Of a DNA stretch of 64,000 nt, positions 23,156 through 32,741 are shown piece by piece. The notes below the pieces were generated by a model that saw only the letters and a list, made by a program, of their open reading frames with translations, made no database searches and had not been told where the DNA came from. Origin of the DNA: Salticus scenicus (taxonomy: Eukaryota; Arthropoda; Arachnida; Araneae; Salticidae). The stretch is from assembly GCA_963930645.1 (NCBI GenBank), contig CAWVNO010000515.1:1798001-1862000 (forward strand), read 5' to 3'. Made by a program: the position numbers and the translations under genes. Positions within the stretch are counted from its first letter, which is position 1, and each line of letters begins with the position of its first letter.

Positions 23156-24983
23156 ACTAGTATGTTGTGGCCACCACAAGACTTTCTTCTATATTTACCT
23201 ATACTATACATATTCAATCAGTAACAATATATAAAAAAAAAAAAAAAAGTACGATTTTTTTTCTAAGTTTTTTTTTTTTTTTTTTTTTTTTGTTAAAAGT
23301 AAAAAAAATCGATAACTTTGTTTTAAATTATCACAGATTTATAGTTCAACCATTCGTTTTAAAGGTATTGACGAGACCTTTCGAAAGATACCCATCTTGA
23401 AAATTTATCCCCCCCGGGGGGGTACTTCCCCCCCATGCAGAAATTTTTTTTTCCTAGTTACATACTACTATTATCAATAATTCATATTAATTTTACAATC
23501 ACAAGTTTAAAACAACTCTTATTATGCACATTTATACGAATTTTTGTTCTATGCTGCCATGTTAAAAATTTAGATAAAATGCTATCACAGCGCCACCTGT
23601 TGAGCTTTTGATCCCCAAACATAATCAGCACCAGTTAATGTCAGGGACAAACTAAATACCAAGTTTGGTTAAATTTCGTTTAAAAAAAAAAAAAAAAATT
23701 GCGATATTTTTCTAAGTTTTGTTTTGTTAAAACTAAAAAAAATCGATAACTTTGGTTTAAATTATCACAGATTTATCGTTCAACCATTCGTTTTAAAGGT
23801 ATTGACGAGATCTTTCGAAAGATACCCATCTTGAAACTTTGCCCCCCCGGGTGGGAACTTCCCATCCCCCCGGTGGGGGGGGAACCGATGCCCCCACATG
23901 CACAAAAATTTTTTCCTAGTTTACTACTACTATTATCAACCTGATCTTTCGAAAGATACCCATTGTGAAAATTTACCCCCCCTGGGGGGTATTTCCCCCC
24001 TAGGGGGGGAAGCGATGCCCCCCCCCCCCATGCAGAAATTTTTTTTCCTAGTTACATACTACTATTATCTATAATTCATATTATTTTTACAATCACAAGT
24101 TTAAAACAACTCTAATTATGCACATTTATACGAATTTTTGTCCTATGCTGCCATGTTAAAAATTTAGATAAAATGCTATCACAGCGCCACCTGTTGAGCT
24201 ATTGATCCCCAAACATAATCAGCACCAGTTTATGTCGGGGACCAACTAAATACCAAGTTTGGTTAAATTTCGTTAAAAAAAAAATAAATAAAATAAATCG
24301 ATAACTTTGGTTTAAATTATCACAGATTTATCGTTCAACCATTCGTTTTAAAGGTATTGACAAGATCTTTCGAAAGACACCCATCTTGAAACTTTGCCCC
24401 CCCCCCCCCCCCCCCCCCCCCGGTGGGGGGGGGAACCGATGCCCCCACATGCACAAAAATTTTTTCCAAGTTAACTCTTACTATTATCAACGAGACCTTT
24501 CGAAAGATACCCATCTTGAAAATTTACTTCCCCCCCAGGGGGGGGAACCGATGCCCCCACATGCTCAAAATTTTTTTCCTAGCTAACTACTACTATTATC
24601 AATAATTCATATTAATTTTACAATCACAAGTGTAAAATAACTCTCTTTATGCCCATTTATACGGAATTTTGTCCTATGCTGCCATGTTAAAAATTTGCAT
24701 AAAATGCGATCACAACGCCACCTATTGAGCGATTGATCCCAAAATCTAATCAGCACCAGTTTATGTCAGGGTGCAACTAAATACCAAGTTTGGTTAAATT
24801 TCATTCATTGGTTCGTGAGATACAGCGTCCACAAAAAAATGATACAGACAGACAGACAGACATTTTCTAAAAACTATTAATTCGTGTTCTCCATATCCCA
24901 AAACATGTAAATCTATCAAAAAGTGGACTTCGAAAATTTTCGCGAATCCAATACTTTCTCTATATTACATATAGAAGAAAGTA
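23156..24983 (+). mobile_element. 'TGTGGCC' family element, copy 2 (longest, internally amplified)
   Basis: Starts ACTAGTATGTTGTGGCCACC, then ACAAGACTTTCTTCTATAT; ends CCAATACTTTCTC...TATAGAAGAAAGTA. The left ACTTTCTTCTATAT is inverted at the right end as ATATAGAAGAAAGT, next to a 3' hairpin. The interior repeats a block with 'TTCAACCATTCGTTTTAAAG', 'CTTTCGAAAGATACCCAT' and a poly-C/poly-G tract four or more times. The related hAT copy near 33110 shows the unfilled site, with little or no duplication. Confidence 0.75.
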
Positions 24984-25249
24984 AAAATAACCTACTTAGC
25001 TGCCAAATTTGCAGCTTTAAAAATAGGGAGATATCTACTTGAAAATAAAAAGGAAAAATGAAGATTTCTACCCTAAAGAAAGCAAAAACGAAAATTTTTG
25101 AAAAATAGACATTTAAGCCAAATCAAATTTTGATGTACATTGCCAAACAGCTTAAATGGGTTAAATATACACTAAATACCATGGAAAAAGATTGTGCTTT
25201 GCAGGACATCTGATCTTTGATTGCTAGATGAAAATGGAGAGGGAGAGGA

Positions 25250-25760
25250 GTAAAAAAAAAAATACATGAATGAGAGTAATTCTACCCCTTTGTAGGTTCT
25301 GGAATCCATTTAAGCAAATTTAAAATGAATATTTACATTTATGTTATGGATAGAGAAAGATTGGAAATCACAAGGCATCAGTGGAGTATGGGATTGCCAA
25401 TCCTTAGCGGAGGAGGGAAGGGGGGGGGGGGATAACAAAAATTATGAGTAAAATATATTAAACAATTCTACTTCTTTATAGATTCTAGAATCTAAAAACC
25501 AAGTTTAAAATAGATATTTTATATTTATGCAGCAAATGGAAAAAGATTAGAAATTATAAAGCTTTCTGTAAGCTGTGTGATGACCAATCGTTAGGTGGAG
25601 GGAAAGGGGGTCCAAAGAATTATATGAGAGAGATATTAAACAATTCCACTTCTTTATAGGTTGTAGAATATAATAAAGCAAGTTTAAAATGAACATTGAC
25701 GTTTATGCCATGGATGGAGAAAGATTGGAAATCACAAGGCTTTGATTGCCAATCGTTGCT
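25250..25760 (+). repeat. tandem ~175-bp poly-G-punctuated units in hAT copy A
   Basis: Three units with 'GGTTCTGGAATCC' or 'GGTTGTAGAATATAATAAAG', 'GATGGAGAAAGATTGG' or variants, and G-rich separators such as 25415-25430. They correspond to units at 8935-9470, 33420-33900 and 35345-35800. Confidence 0.7.
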
Positions 25761-26502
25761 CGATTTTTAAAAACTTTTAATAATCACAAAAGGGGCGACT
25801 TTAGTGGCGTTCGTTGCATAATTTTTAATCGCCATCTTTTTTTATTTAGTCGCCATGTGGCCGGTGGCGACCGTTAATTTTGCCCTTTAGTTATACTTGT
25901 GAGAAATTTTATAAAATGTTGATAAAGAATGACTGTTCGTTAAAACAAATCGTTTCATCTGCCGAATATTAATTTTATTTTTTCATTTGTCAGTTTTATT
26001 TTTTCTTTTATGATTATGATTTTAATAAAAAAAAATGTCTACACACTTTTTTTGTGTAACTGCATGAAAGTATCACAAAAAAAGTTTTTGTCTATAGCAA
26101 AAATTAATAATAATAAAAAAAGTCTACGAGTATATTGTCTAGTGACACCTATAAAAATTAAGGATTTTCCCTCTCGTATCCGTATACTATTAATTTAAAC
26201 TAAGGTGTACTGATCCAAATTCATCATTTGAGATAAAAATGTTTGCACAACTTATGTAAAGTAGCTTGAATCGGTTTTTATAATCATTTTCATTCAATTT
26301 TGTGTCCTCTAAAATGACCTCTTTTTCAAAATTGAATGTCTTCTATTTTCTTATAAAATAAAAGACATTGCCTAATTTCTCCTTTTTTTCCAATAAAAAT
26401 TATGGTCACCTTATACATAAAAAATAGAGTAAGTCAATCATGTATTGTGGCGAGTAACTTTTTTTTCAGCGAGTGTAATCTAAGTTGAAATTTCGGGCCC
26501 TG

Positions 26503-26854
26503 AATGTGTATGTAAATTTTTTCAACCCTAAACCAGTAATTTACAAAAAGTTTTATAAAATTACTATCTTCTTTCACTGTAATAAAACTTAAGAAATTTC
26601 TGATTTCAATGTTAAAACTTTTTTTTTTTTAAATTAATCTTTACAATTTTACCATTATCTTGCATGGGTGGATTCTGGGCAAAGCAAAATTTTTTTAATT
26701 ACACAAAACTTTGAAATACTATTTCATACATACATACATATATATTTTCATATACACATATACATACATAACGTATGGTCTTGATTTTATTACAAGCTAA
26801 TCGTTATTAATTAAAATGGTTAATTAGACATTAAAAGCAAGTTATTTTCACTAA
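26503..26854. other. AT-rich stretch with no gene
   Basis: Nothing recognisable apart from a short CATA-rich run near 26726-26770. Confidence 0.4.
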
Positions 26855-28349
26855 CAAGGAGAGGTCACGACATGGAAAATTCAGATCGGGACGAAATTGC
26901 GCAGGATTGTAGTATACTATGAGGGTAACAACATATTAAAGCAGTAGGACCCACTATCCACAAAATTTCGAGAAAAAAGCATTTAAAGTTTCAGTAATCT
27001 TTAAATACAAGTTATTTCGCAAGCGAGTAAGCGCCTCAGTGGTGTGATCCTAAAGCGCGAGTCTCCCACCCAGATGACTTGGGTTCGAGGCTACCTGCAG
27101 GACTACTTTTTTTTTCTTCTTCTTTAACTTTTTATGTAATCTTAACTTTTTATTTATTTTACTTTATTTTACAATTCAATTCAAAATTTGAAATTTTTAA
27201 TAAAAAATAATTTAATTTTCTTATTAAATTTTCTTATTAAAAATTATTTAATAACTTTTTCTATTTTTAATATTTATAACTTAAAAATACAATAAATTTC
27301 TATAACTTAAAAAATAAAGTTTAGTTTTACAAAACCCTAAATAAGAAACATAAAGAAAAACAGACAAATATTTAAATAATTAAAAAATAAGCAAGCTGTA
27401 AACAAAGTGTAAAATAGTTAGCAGGTGTACTTAAATCTTGGTTTGAGCTTCCTGATTTGGTTTGAATGTGTATAAATTACGTAAACACTTCTAGCTTGTT
27501 AATAATAAAGGGCAGGTGGAATTTTTTTTTGTGCACAGAAGGATTAAAAAAAAAAAAAAAAAGGAGTCGTTATTGAAAAAGAAACGATGTTCATTAACAT
27601 TTAAAATCTACATTTAAAATCTACATTTAAAGATAACATTTCTTTATCTGTAATAGTTTAATAGCATAGCAATCCTATACTATAATTTTTAAGAAACTAT
27701 TGATTGGAGAAGTAATTATTTAATTTGGATAGTAATTATACATGCAATTAAAATCATCATTTCTCTGATTTTTTTTTTTTTTTTTTTTTTTTGTGTAATT
27801 TAAAAAATAAAATTAAATATACCTAAAAGGAAATAAAATATTTAGATAAATAATTAAAAACAGTTTCTTTAGTACCTTATTCTAAAGTTAAAATGAAACT
27901 GAAATTTATTTTTTAAGTTATATAAATTTATTGTATTTTTAAGTTATAAATATTAAAAATAGAAAAAGTTACTTTATACTCAAGAAAATTAAATAATTTT
28001 TTTATTAAAATTTTCAAATTTTGAATTGAATTGTAAAATAAAGTAAAATAGATAAAAAGTTAAGATTACATAAAAAGTTAAAGAAGAAAAAAAAAAAGTA
28101 GCCCCGCAGGTAGCCTCGAACCTAAGTCATCTGGGTGGGAGATTCGCGCTTTAGGATCACGCCACTGAGGCACTTACTCGCTTGTGAAATAACTTGTATT
28201 TAAAGATTACTGAAACTTTAAATGCTTTTTTCTCGAAATTTTGTGGATAGTGGGCCCTACTGCTTTAATATGTTGTTACCCTCATAGTATACTACAATCC
28301 TGCGCAATTTCGTCCCGATCTGAATTTTCCATGTCGTGACCTCTCCTTG
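26855..28349. mobile_element. element with ~480-bp inverted arms, each carrying a tRNA-like segment
   Basis: Arms 26855-27334 and 27870-28349 are inverted copies with ends CAAGGAGAGGTCACGACATG. TAA lies directly outside both ends (26852-26854 and 28350-28352), a 3-bp duplication compatible with PIF/Harbinger-type insertion. Each arm includes a segment with AGCGCCTCAGTGG (box A-like, 27032-27044) and GGGTTCGAGGC (box B-like, 27083-27093), with mirror copies at about 28162-28174 and 28113-28123. The 535-bp centre has no ORF. It could be a foldback element, or a MITE that captured a tRNA or SINE before its arms were duplicated. Confidence 0.8.
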
Positions 28350-28850
28350 TAAGAGATGAAAAACATTAAAGTTTTTTTTTTTTTCTTTCTAAAAGTCCTT
28401 TATTTATTTATTATTCTTTTTCATTTTTCTGAAATTTCTGAACACCCCCCCCCTCCCCCATCCCCCACTTGTTAAGAATTTCAGATTTTGTGCATGTATT
28501 ATTGACCAATATATATAATTATAGTTCCCAATAACATGCAAATCTGATTATCTTATATATATATATATGTAAATATTATTCACAGAATAGAGAATGTGAA
28601 TTAATCGTTGCTAATACTATTTTTGCCATTAAATTCACAAGAATAAAATGAATGGACGAAGAATCACTATGTAAGAATTACGCTTACATTCTATAACACA
28701 CTAATCTATTTAATGACGAACACAAATTTACAATTAATATATACAATGCATTAATTAAAACTGTTTAGAAAATAACATTAACTGGTGAGCACAGTCTTTG
28801 CTAATTTTCATAACTAAATGAGAACAACTTAAAATTCTGAGCACTTATGC
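28350..28850. other. AT-rich stretch with no gene
   Basis: Contains a poly-C tract (28446-28462) and a (TA)n run (28555-28568). It lies downstream of the minus-strand gypsy relic and may include its decayed 3' end, but no LTR could be defined. Confidence 0.4.
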
Positions 28851-29114
28851 TCAATCACTTATGACCTGTCCGATCATTCTGACATCTCTCGATGAACTCC
28901 CGCTTTTTCTCATAACTCTTGTTCTAGGTAACAGCTGTTGCCATTCTGCATCAACTAATAATGAGAGGCTACGTGAAAGTGTTTTCTCTGGAAGTGGGGA
29001 AGTTGAATTCCTTACAACTCGGACATCCTGATGACTGATGTCCTCATCAGTTTTCATCACTGCATCTGAAAAAGACGGGGGAAAAAAAAGAATGTTAGAT
29101 CTACATATATACAC
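28851..29114 (-). pseudogene. possible C-terminal tail of gypsy pol
   Basis: An 87-codon open frame directly downstream (in minus orientation) of the gypsy integrase. Its sequence (DEDISHQDVRVVR, then LLPRTRVMRKSGSSSRDVRM) is polar with no recognised domain. Position and orientation suggest the variable tail after integrase; it could equally be chance. Confidence 0.3.
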
Positions 29115-29139
29115 ATTTTTTTTTTTTTTTTTTTTAGAG

Positions 29140-29682
29140 CTATACAGCTGTGGGCCAAGCCTTCATGAAATCAGCAGCTGTAGAGGTTCTGTTAAGTCCT
29201 TCGTGACTTCCTAATTTTTTGATTTTGTAACGATCATTATTCTTGACTACTATGACTTTATAAGGACCCAAGAATTTTTTCTTTAACTTAAGTCCAGAAC
29301 CATACTGAGTCCTCCGTATGGCCACCAACTCATTTATTTTGTAAATTTTTGCTTTCTTTCTTCTCGTATTAAATTGTCTCTTATTTTCTTCCTGCATCTT
29401 CATTATATTTCTCTTGGCCTCTTGTCTCATCTCTAAACGCTCATTCATCATGTTACTTTGATATTCCTCATCTAAGATTCCTTTGATATTCAAATCTTCT
29501 TTATTTCTCATCTTTGTGCCGATCATCAGTTGAAATGGAGTATATTTAGTACTCTTCATAATGGTACTGTTGACAATTCGTTGTACGTCTTCTACGAACT
29601 TGTACCACTTTGTTTTGTCATCCTTTGCAAGTTTAGATAAGACAGGAATTAAAATTTTATGCAGTCTTTCTACCTGGCCATT
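29140..29682 (-). pseudogene. Ty3/gypsy integrase, C-terminal half
   Basis: The minus strand reads the end of the integrase core (NGQVERLHKILIPVLSKL, including the likely catalytic Glu of QVERLH) and, after the ATG at 29557-29559, the segment TPFQLMIGTKMRN, a basic linker and a C-terminal domain with LGPYKVIVVKNNDRYKIKKL. A TGA at 29683-29685 interrupts the core in frame, and another frame change lies near 29830. Integrase would insert element cDNA into chromosomes; this copy cannot make a full protein. Confidence 0.8.
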
Positions 29683-29833
29683 TCATCTAGATATTCCAGT
29701 AGTTATTTTGACATGCTCTATTTTCTGCTCCGTACAATATTCCTGAAACTCTTTGGCTGTAAAAGCTGTTCCTCTATCTGTAATTATGCGTGCAGGGTTT
29801 CCGAACGCTGCTTGCTGTAGTTTTAGCTATAAC

Positions 29834-30604
29834 TTAATGGGATGAGGTGGTTTTTACAGGGTAGAACCACACAAGCTTTGTATAAGCATCCATAATGGTC
29901 AAGATGTATTGATATTTTTTATTTGTTGATGAAAGTGGACCTATGTGATCAAGATGATAAGTGGGAAGTGGAACATCATGTTTTGGTATGGGGTTTAAGA
30001 AGCCTTCTGCCTTGCCCATTTTTTTGTTATAAAGGATACATTCTACACAATTTGGTAGGACTATGTCAATTAACTTCTTAACTTTAGAAATATAGAATTC
30101 CTTTTTCAGTAATTCCTCAGTCTTTGCGGCAGCAAAATGACCTTTATTGTGTATTTTACATACAGTTTCTTTTTGCATTTCTTCTGGGACCACAATTAAT
30201 TCTGTACCATTTTCAAATTTATATAATATATTCTCTTTAATTAAATAATTATTTTCTTCCCCTTTTTCCACTAAAGTTTTAATAATTTTTATGTGTTCAT
30301 CCTGTTCTTGAGCAGCGGCAATTTTCATCGTAATTTCATCTTGCACTCTGGTGACTATCAAAACTGTATTCCTACTTAATGCATCAACGTGTTTCATTTG
30401 ATTCCCTGACCTGTGGATAATCTCATAATCGAACTCTTCTAAGAATAAAGCCCATCTAGCTATTTTAGGCGTTACATCTTTTTTACTTAATGTTTTCTGA
30501 AATACTGAACAGTCTGTTATGATTTTAAATTTAGTACCCAGTAAATAATGTCTAAACTTCTTCACAGCTTCCACAACTGCCAGACTATTTCTTTCAGACT
30601 GCAA
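29834..30604 (-). pseudogene. Ty3/gypsy RNase H and integrase N-terminal part
   Basis: The minus strand encodes LAVVEAVKKFRHYLLGTKF, then ITDCSVFQKTL and DYEIIHRSGNQMKHVDALSR, the classic gypsy RNase H end. Next comes the integrase zinc finger (HNKGHFAAAKTEELL, then CVECILYNK) and the core start YHLDHIGPL and ILTIMDAYTKLVWFYPV. The upstream reverse transcriptase, protease and gag are missing: at about 30588-30604 the sequence passes directly into a hAT family repeat. The frame ends in a stop near 29834 with the core continuing in another frame. Confidence 0.85.
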
Positions 30605-31449
30605 AAAGCATTGTCACCATTTTGTGGTATAATCACCACAAGAAAAATAAGAAATGCATATTATAATAAAATTAACACATGGACAATGAAATTGTAATTT
30701 GTAATTACGCTCTTTTTAAAAATCCAAAATTGCACATCCTAAATTAAAATCTGCTTAGGACTGTAATAATAACAGCAAAAGTTTTTATCTTTCAGATAAT
30801 TCAGTAGTACTTTTTTTTTTTATCATTCACAGTTCACATTGGTATTTTTCTAGTAAATGAATCAGCTGATTCATCATCATCACAACCTTTTACATTGTCA
30901 TGTGTAAATACAGTTAGCAGTTTTATTATTTTTTCTTATTTCTAAAGAAACACTTTTTTAAATGATTTTATTCCAATAGAGTTAAAATATTTTCTCTTAA
31001 AAAGTATAGATATGGAAAAATAATTTACTTAGCTGCCAAATTTGTAGCTTTAAAAATAGGGAGATTTCTACTTTAAAATGGGAAGGGAAAAGAAAGATTT
31101 CTACTCCAAAGAAAGCAAATACAAAAATTTTTGAAAAATACACATTTAAGCCAAATCAAATTTTGATACACACATTTGTCAAATATCTTAAATGGGTTAA
31201 ATATACACTAAATACTATGGAGATAATAATGGAAAAATATTGTGCTTTGCAGGACATTTGATCATTAACTGCAAGTTGAAATGGAGCGCACATGTGCTAA
31301 AGGGCAAAACTGGGAAAATTCATTAGTGGCCAGTGGCCGGTACTGTCAGTTTCATTAGTAGCCACTTTTTTAAGTTAGTGGCCACTTTTCACATAAGACT
31401 ATTTCTTTCAGACTGCAAAAAGCATTGTCATCATTTTGCGGTATAATTA

Positions 31450-32741
31450 CGAGGGTTGCTATTTATATTTCTGGCCTAATAATGAAAAAACAAATATGTA
31501 GGATCGAAATTGGTTTTATTGTTTTTCAAAATATTCTCCATGATGATCAATACACTTTTGCATGCGTTTGAACCAATTTTCAAAGCACTTTTTCCAGTCC
31601 GATTGAGGTAACTCCAAAACATGCGTTTTGAATGCATCAACCGCTTCTTCGGGGGTCGAAAATCGTTGTCCACGTAATTTATTTTTGATGTGTGGGAATA
31701 AGAAGAAGTCATTGGGTGCCAAATCAGGGCTGTACGGCGGATGACCCATCAGTTCGATCTTTCGCTCAGTCAGAAATGCATTTGTTTGAGTCGATGTGTG
31801 AGAGCTCGCATTGTCATGATGAAGAATGATTCGCCTGTTCTTCTGCTTTTTTCGAATTTCTCCGATGACTTCTGGCAAACAAATGGTCGTGTACCATTCA
31901 GAATTGACCGTCCTGCGTTGCTCTAACGCCACTGTTGCCACATGACCGTTAATGCCGAAGAAACAGGCAATCATTTGTTTCGATGTGCTTCTTCCTCGAA
32001 CAACTTTTGTTGGTTTTGCCTCGCCTTGGAAGACCCATACAGTTGATTGCTGTTTTGTTTCCGGCTCATATGCATAGATCCATGATTCGTCACCTGTGTA
32101 GATGTTATACACAGCCTTTGATGTACCTTGAACGTATTTTTCCAACATTTCCTTGCACCAATCGACACGAGCCTTTTTTTGAGCGTTTGTCAGGTTATGC
32201 GGGATACAACGCGAACAAATTTTTTTTACGCTCAAATGTTCATGCAATATTTTATTGATGCTAGTCATACTAATGTCCAAAGACGCCTCAATCTCACGGT
32301 ATGTCACATGACGATCTTGCTTTATCAGTTCACGCACAGCATCGATCTTTTCTGGCACAACAACGGATTTTGGACGACCTGCACGGGATTCGTCCTGGAT
32401 CGAACATCGACCACGATTAAATTCGTTATACCAATTTTTTACAGTGCTGTAGGATGGCGCTTTATCGCTGTATAAAGAATTAAGTTCATCGAAGCACTCT
32501 TGTCTTGACAATCCACGTCGAAAGTTATGAAAAATAATCGCACGAAAATTTTCACGATTCAATTCCATTTTTTGAAAGAGAAGAACTTTTCAATTTACTG
32601 ACAACAACACAAATAAAGCTATAATGGTAAATCGTCTGCTGAATTTACGTTTAAAAATATCAAACTTTCAATTAAAATCGTCTGCGGTCACCTAGCAACA
32701 CTTACTGTTGCCAAGGCCAGAAATATAAATAGCAACCCTCG
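31450..32741 (-). mobile_element. mariner transposon, apparently complete
   Basis: 1,292 bp flanked by TA on both sides (31448-31449 and 32742-32743). The two 27-bp ends are identical in inverse orientation and begin CGAGGGTTGCTATTTATATT. It contains one intact transposase ORF on the minus strand. Perfect ends and an uninterrupted gene indicate a recent arrival. Confidence 0.95.
31516..32568 (-). CDS. mariner transposase (intact, DD34D)
   Basis: 350 residues. The N-terminal half holds two helix-turn-helix regions for binding the terminal repeats (about 5-60 and 75-118, including AVRELIKQDRHVTYREIEA). The linker has SRCIPHNL (119-126), matching the mariner WVPHEL motif with W replaced by C. 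The catalytic triad is D160 (TGDESW), D252 (LHHDNASSH) and D287 (YSPDLAPNDFF), with 34 residues between the last two, the mariner signature. The ORF starts about 170 bp inside the right end and stops about 65 bp from the left end, the usual arrangement. It catalyses cut-and-paste transposition into TA sites. No frameshift or stop is seen; whether it is active depends on substitutions I cannot assess. Shadow ORFs on the other strand are not genes. Confidence 0.96.
   Translation of the reverse strand: MELNRENFRAIIFHNFRRGLSRQECFDELNSLYSDKAPSYSTVKNWYNEFNRGRCSIQDESRAGRPKSVVVPEKIDAVRELIKQDRHVTYREIEASLDISMTSINKILHEHLSVKKICSRCIPHNLTNAQKKARVDWCKEMLEKYVQGTSKAVYNIYTGDESWIYAYEPETKQQSTVWVFQGEAKPTKVVRGRSTSKQMIACFFGINGHVATVALEQRRTVNSEWYTTICLPEVIGEIRKKQKNRRIILHHDNASSHTSTQTNAFLTERKIELMGHPPYSPDLAPNDFFLFPHIKNKLRGQRFSTPEEAVDAFKTHVLELPQSDWKKCFENWFKRMQKCIDHHGEYFEKQ

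Larger units (their letters stand above)
22608..25889. mobile_element. hAT family 'TAAAGGGCAAAA', copy A
   Basis: Starts TAAAGGGCAAAACTGG and ends, inverted, TAAAGGGCAAAATTAACGG. The flanks GTTATACA (22600-22607) and GTTATACT (25890-25897) agree at seven of eight positions, fitting a hAT 8-bp duplication. Both termini contain GTGGCC/GGCCAC motifs next to GGCGAC/GTCGCC. It has no transposase. It is split by the 'TGTGGCC' family element at 23156-24983 and includes poly-G tandem units at 25250-25760. Confidence 0.8.
21744..26413. mobile_element. hAT-like element with TAGTGTGACCA / TAAGGTGACCA ends
   Basis: Left end TAGTGTGACCAGACATTCCC; right end, inverted, TAAGGTGACCATAATTTTTA. Both sides carry repeated 'GTCCTCT' and 'CCTCTTTTTC' subterminal motifs, in inverted relation. 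I found no clear target duplication, so the borders are less sure than those of its neighbours. It contains a SINE copy and the hAT copy at 22608-25889. Confidence 0.55.
21585..26502. mobile_element. hAT-like element with CAGGG ends, outermost of four nested elements
   Basis: Left end CAGGGTGCGAAATTTCCGCT; right end, inverted, CAGGGCCCGAAATTTCAACT. AATGTG lies directly outside both ends (21579-21584 and 26503-26508), a 6-bp candidate duplication, shorter than the 8 bp usual for hAT. 'CTCGCC/GGCGAG' motifs cluster subterminally on the left. It has no transposase of its own; most of its 4.9 kb is later insertions. Confidence 0.7.

Noticed and set aside
24386..24605. Proline/glycine-rich ORFs
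   Set aside because: They read poly-C/poly-G tracts inside a repeat element.
26855..28349. Functional tRNA genes in the inverted arms
   Set aside because: Box A and box B look fair, but I could not fold a convincing acceptor or T stem, so I call them tRNA-like only.
31741..32475. Plus-strand ORFs opposite the mariner gene
   Set aside because: They are shadows of the minus-strand transposase, which has all conserved motifs.
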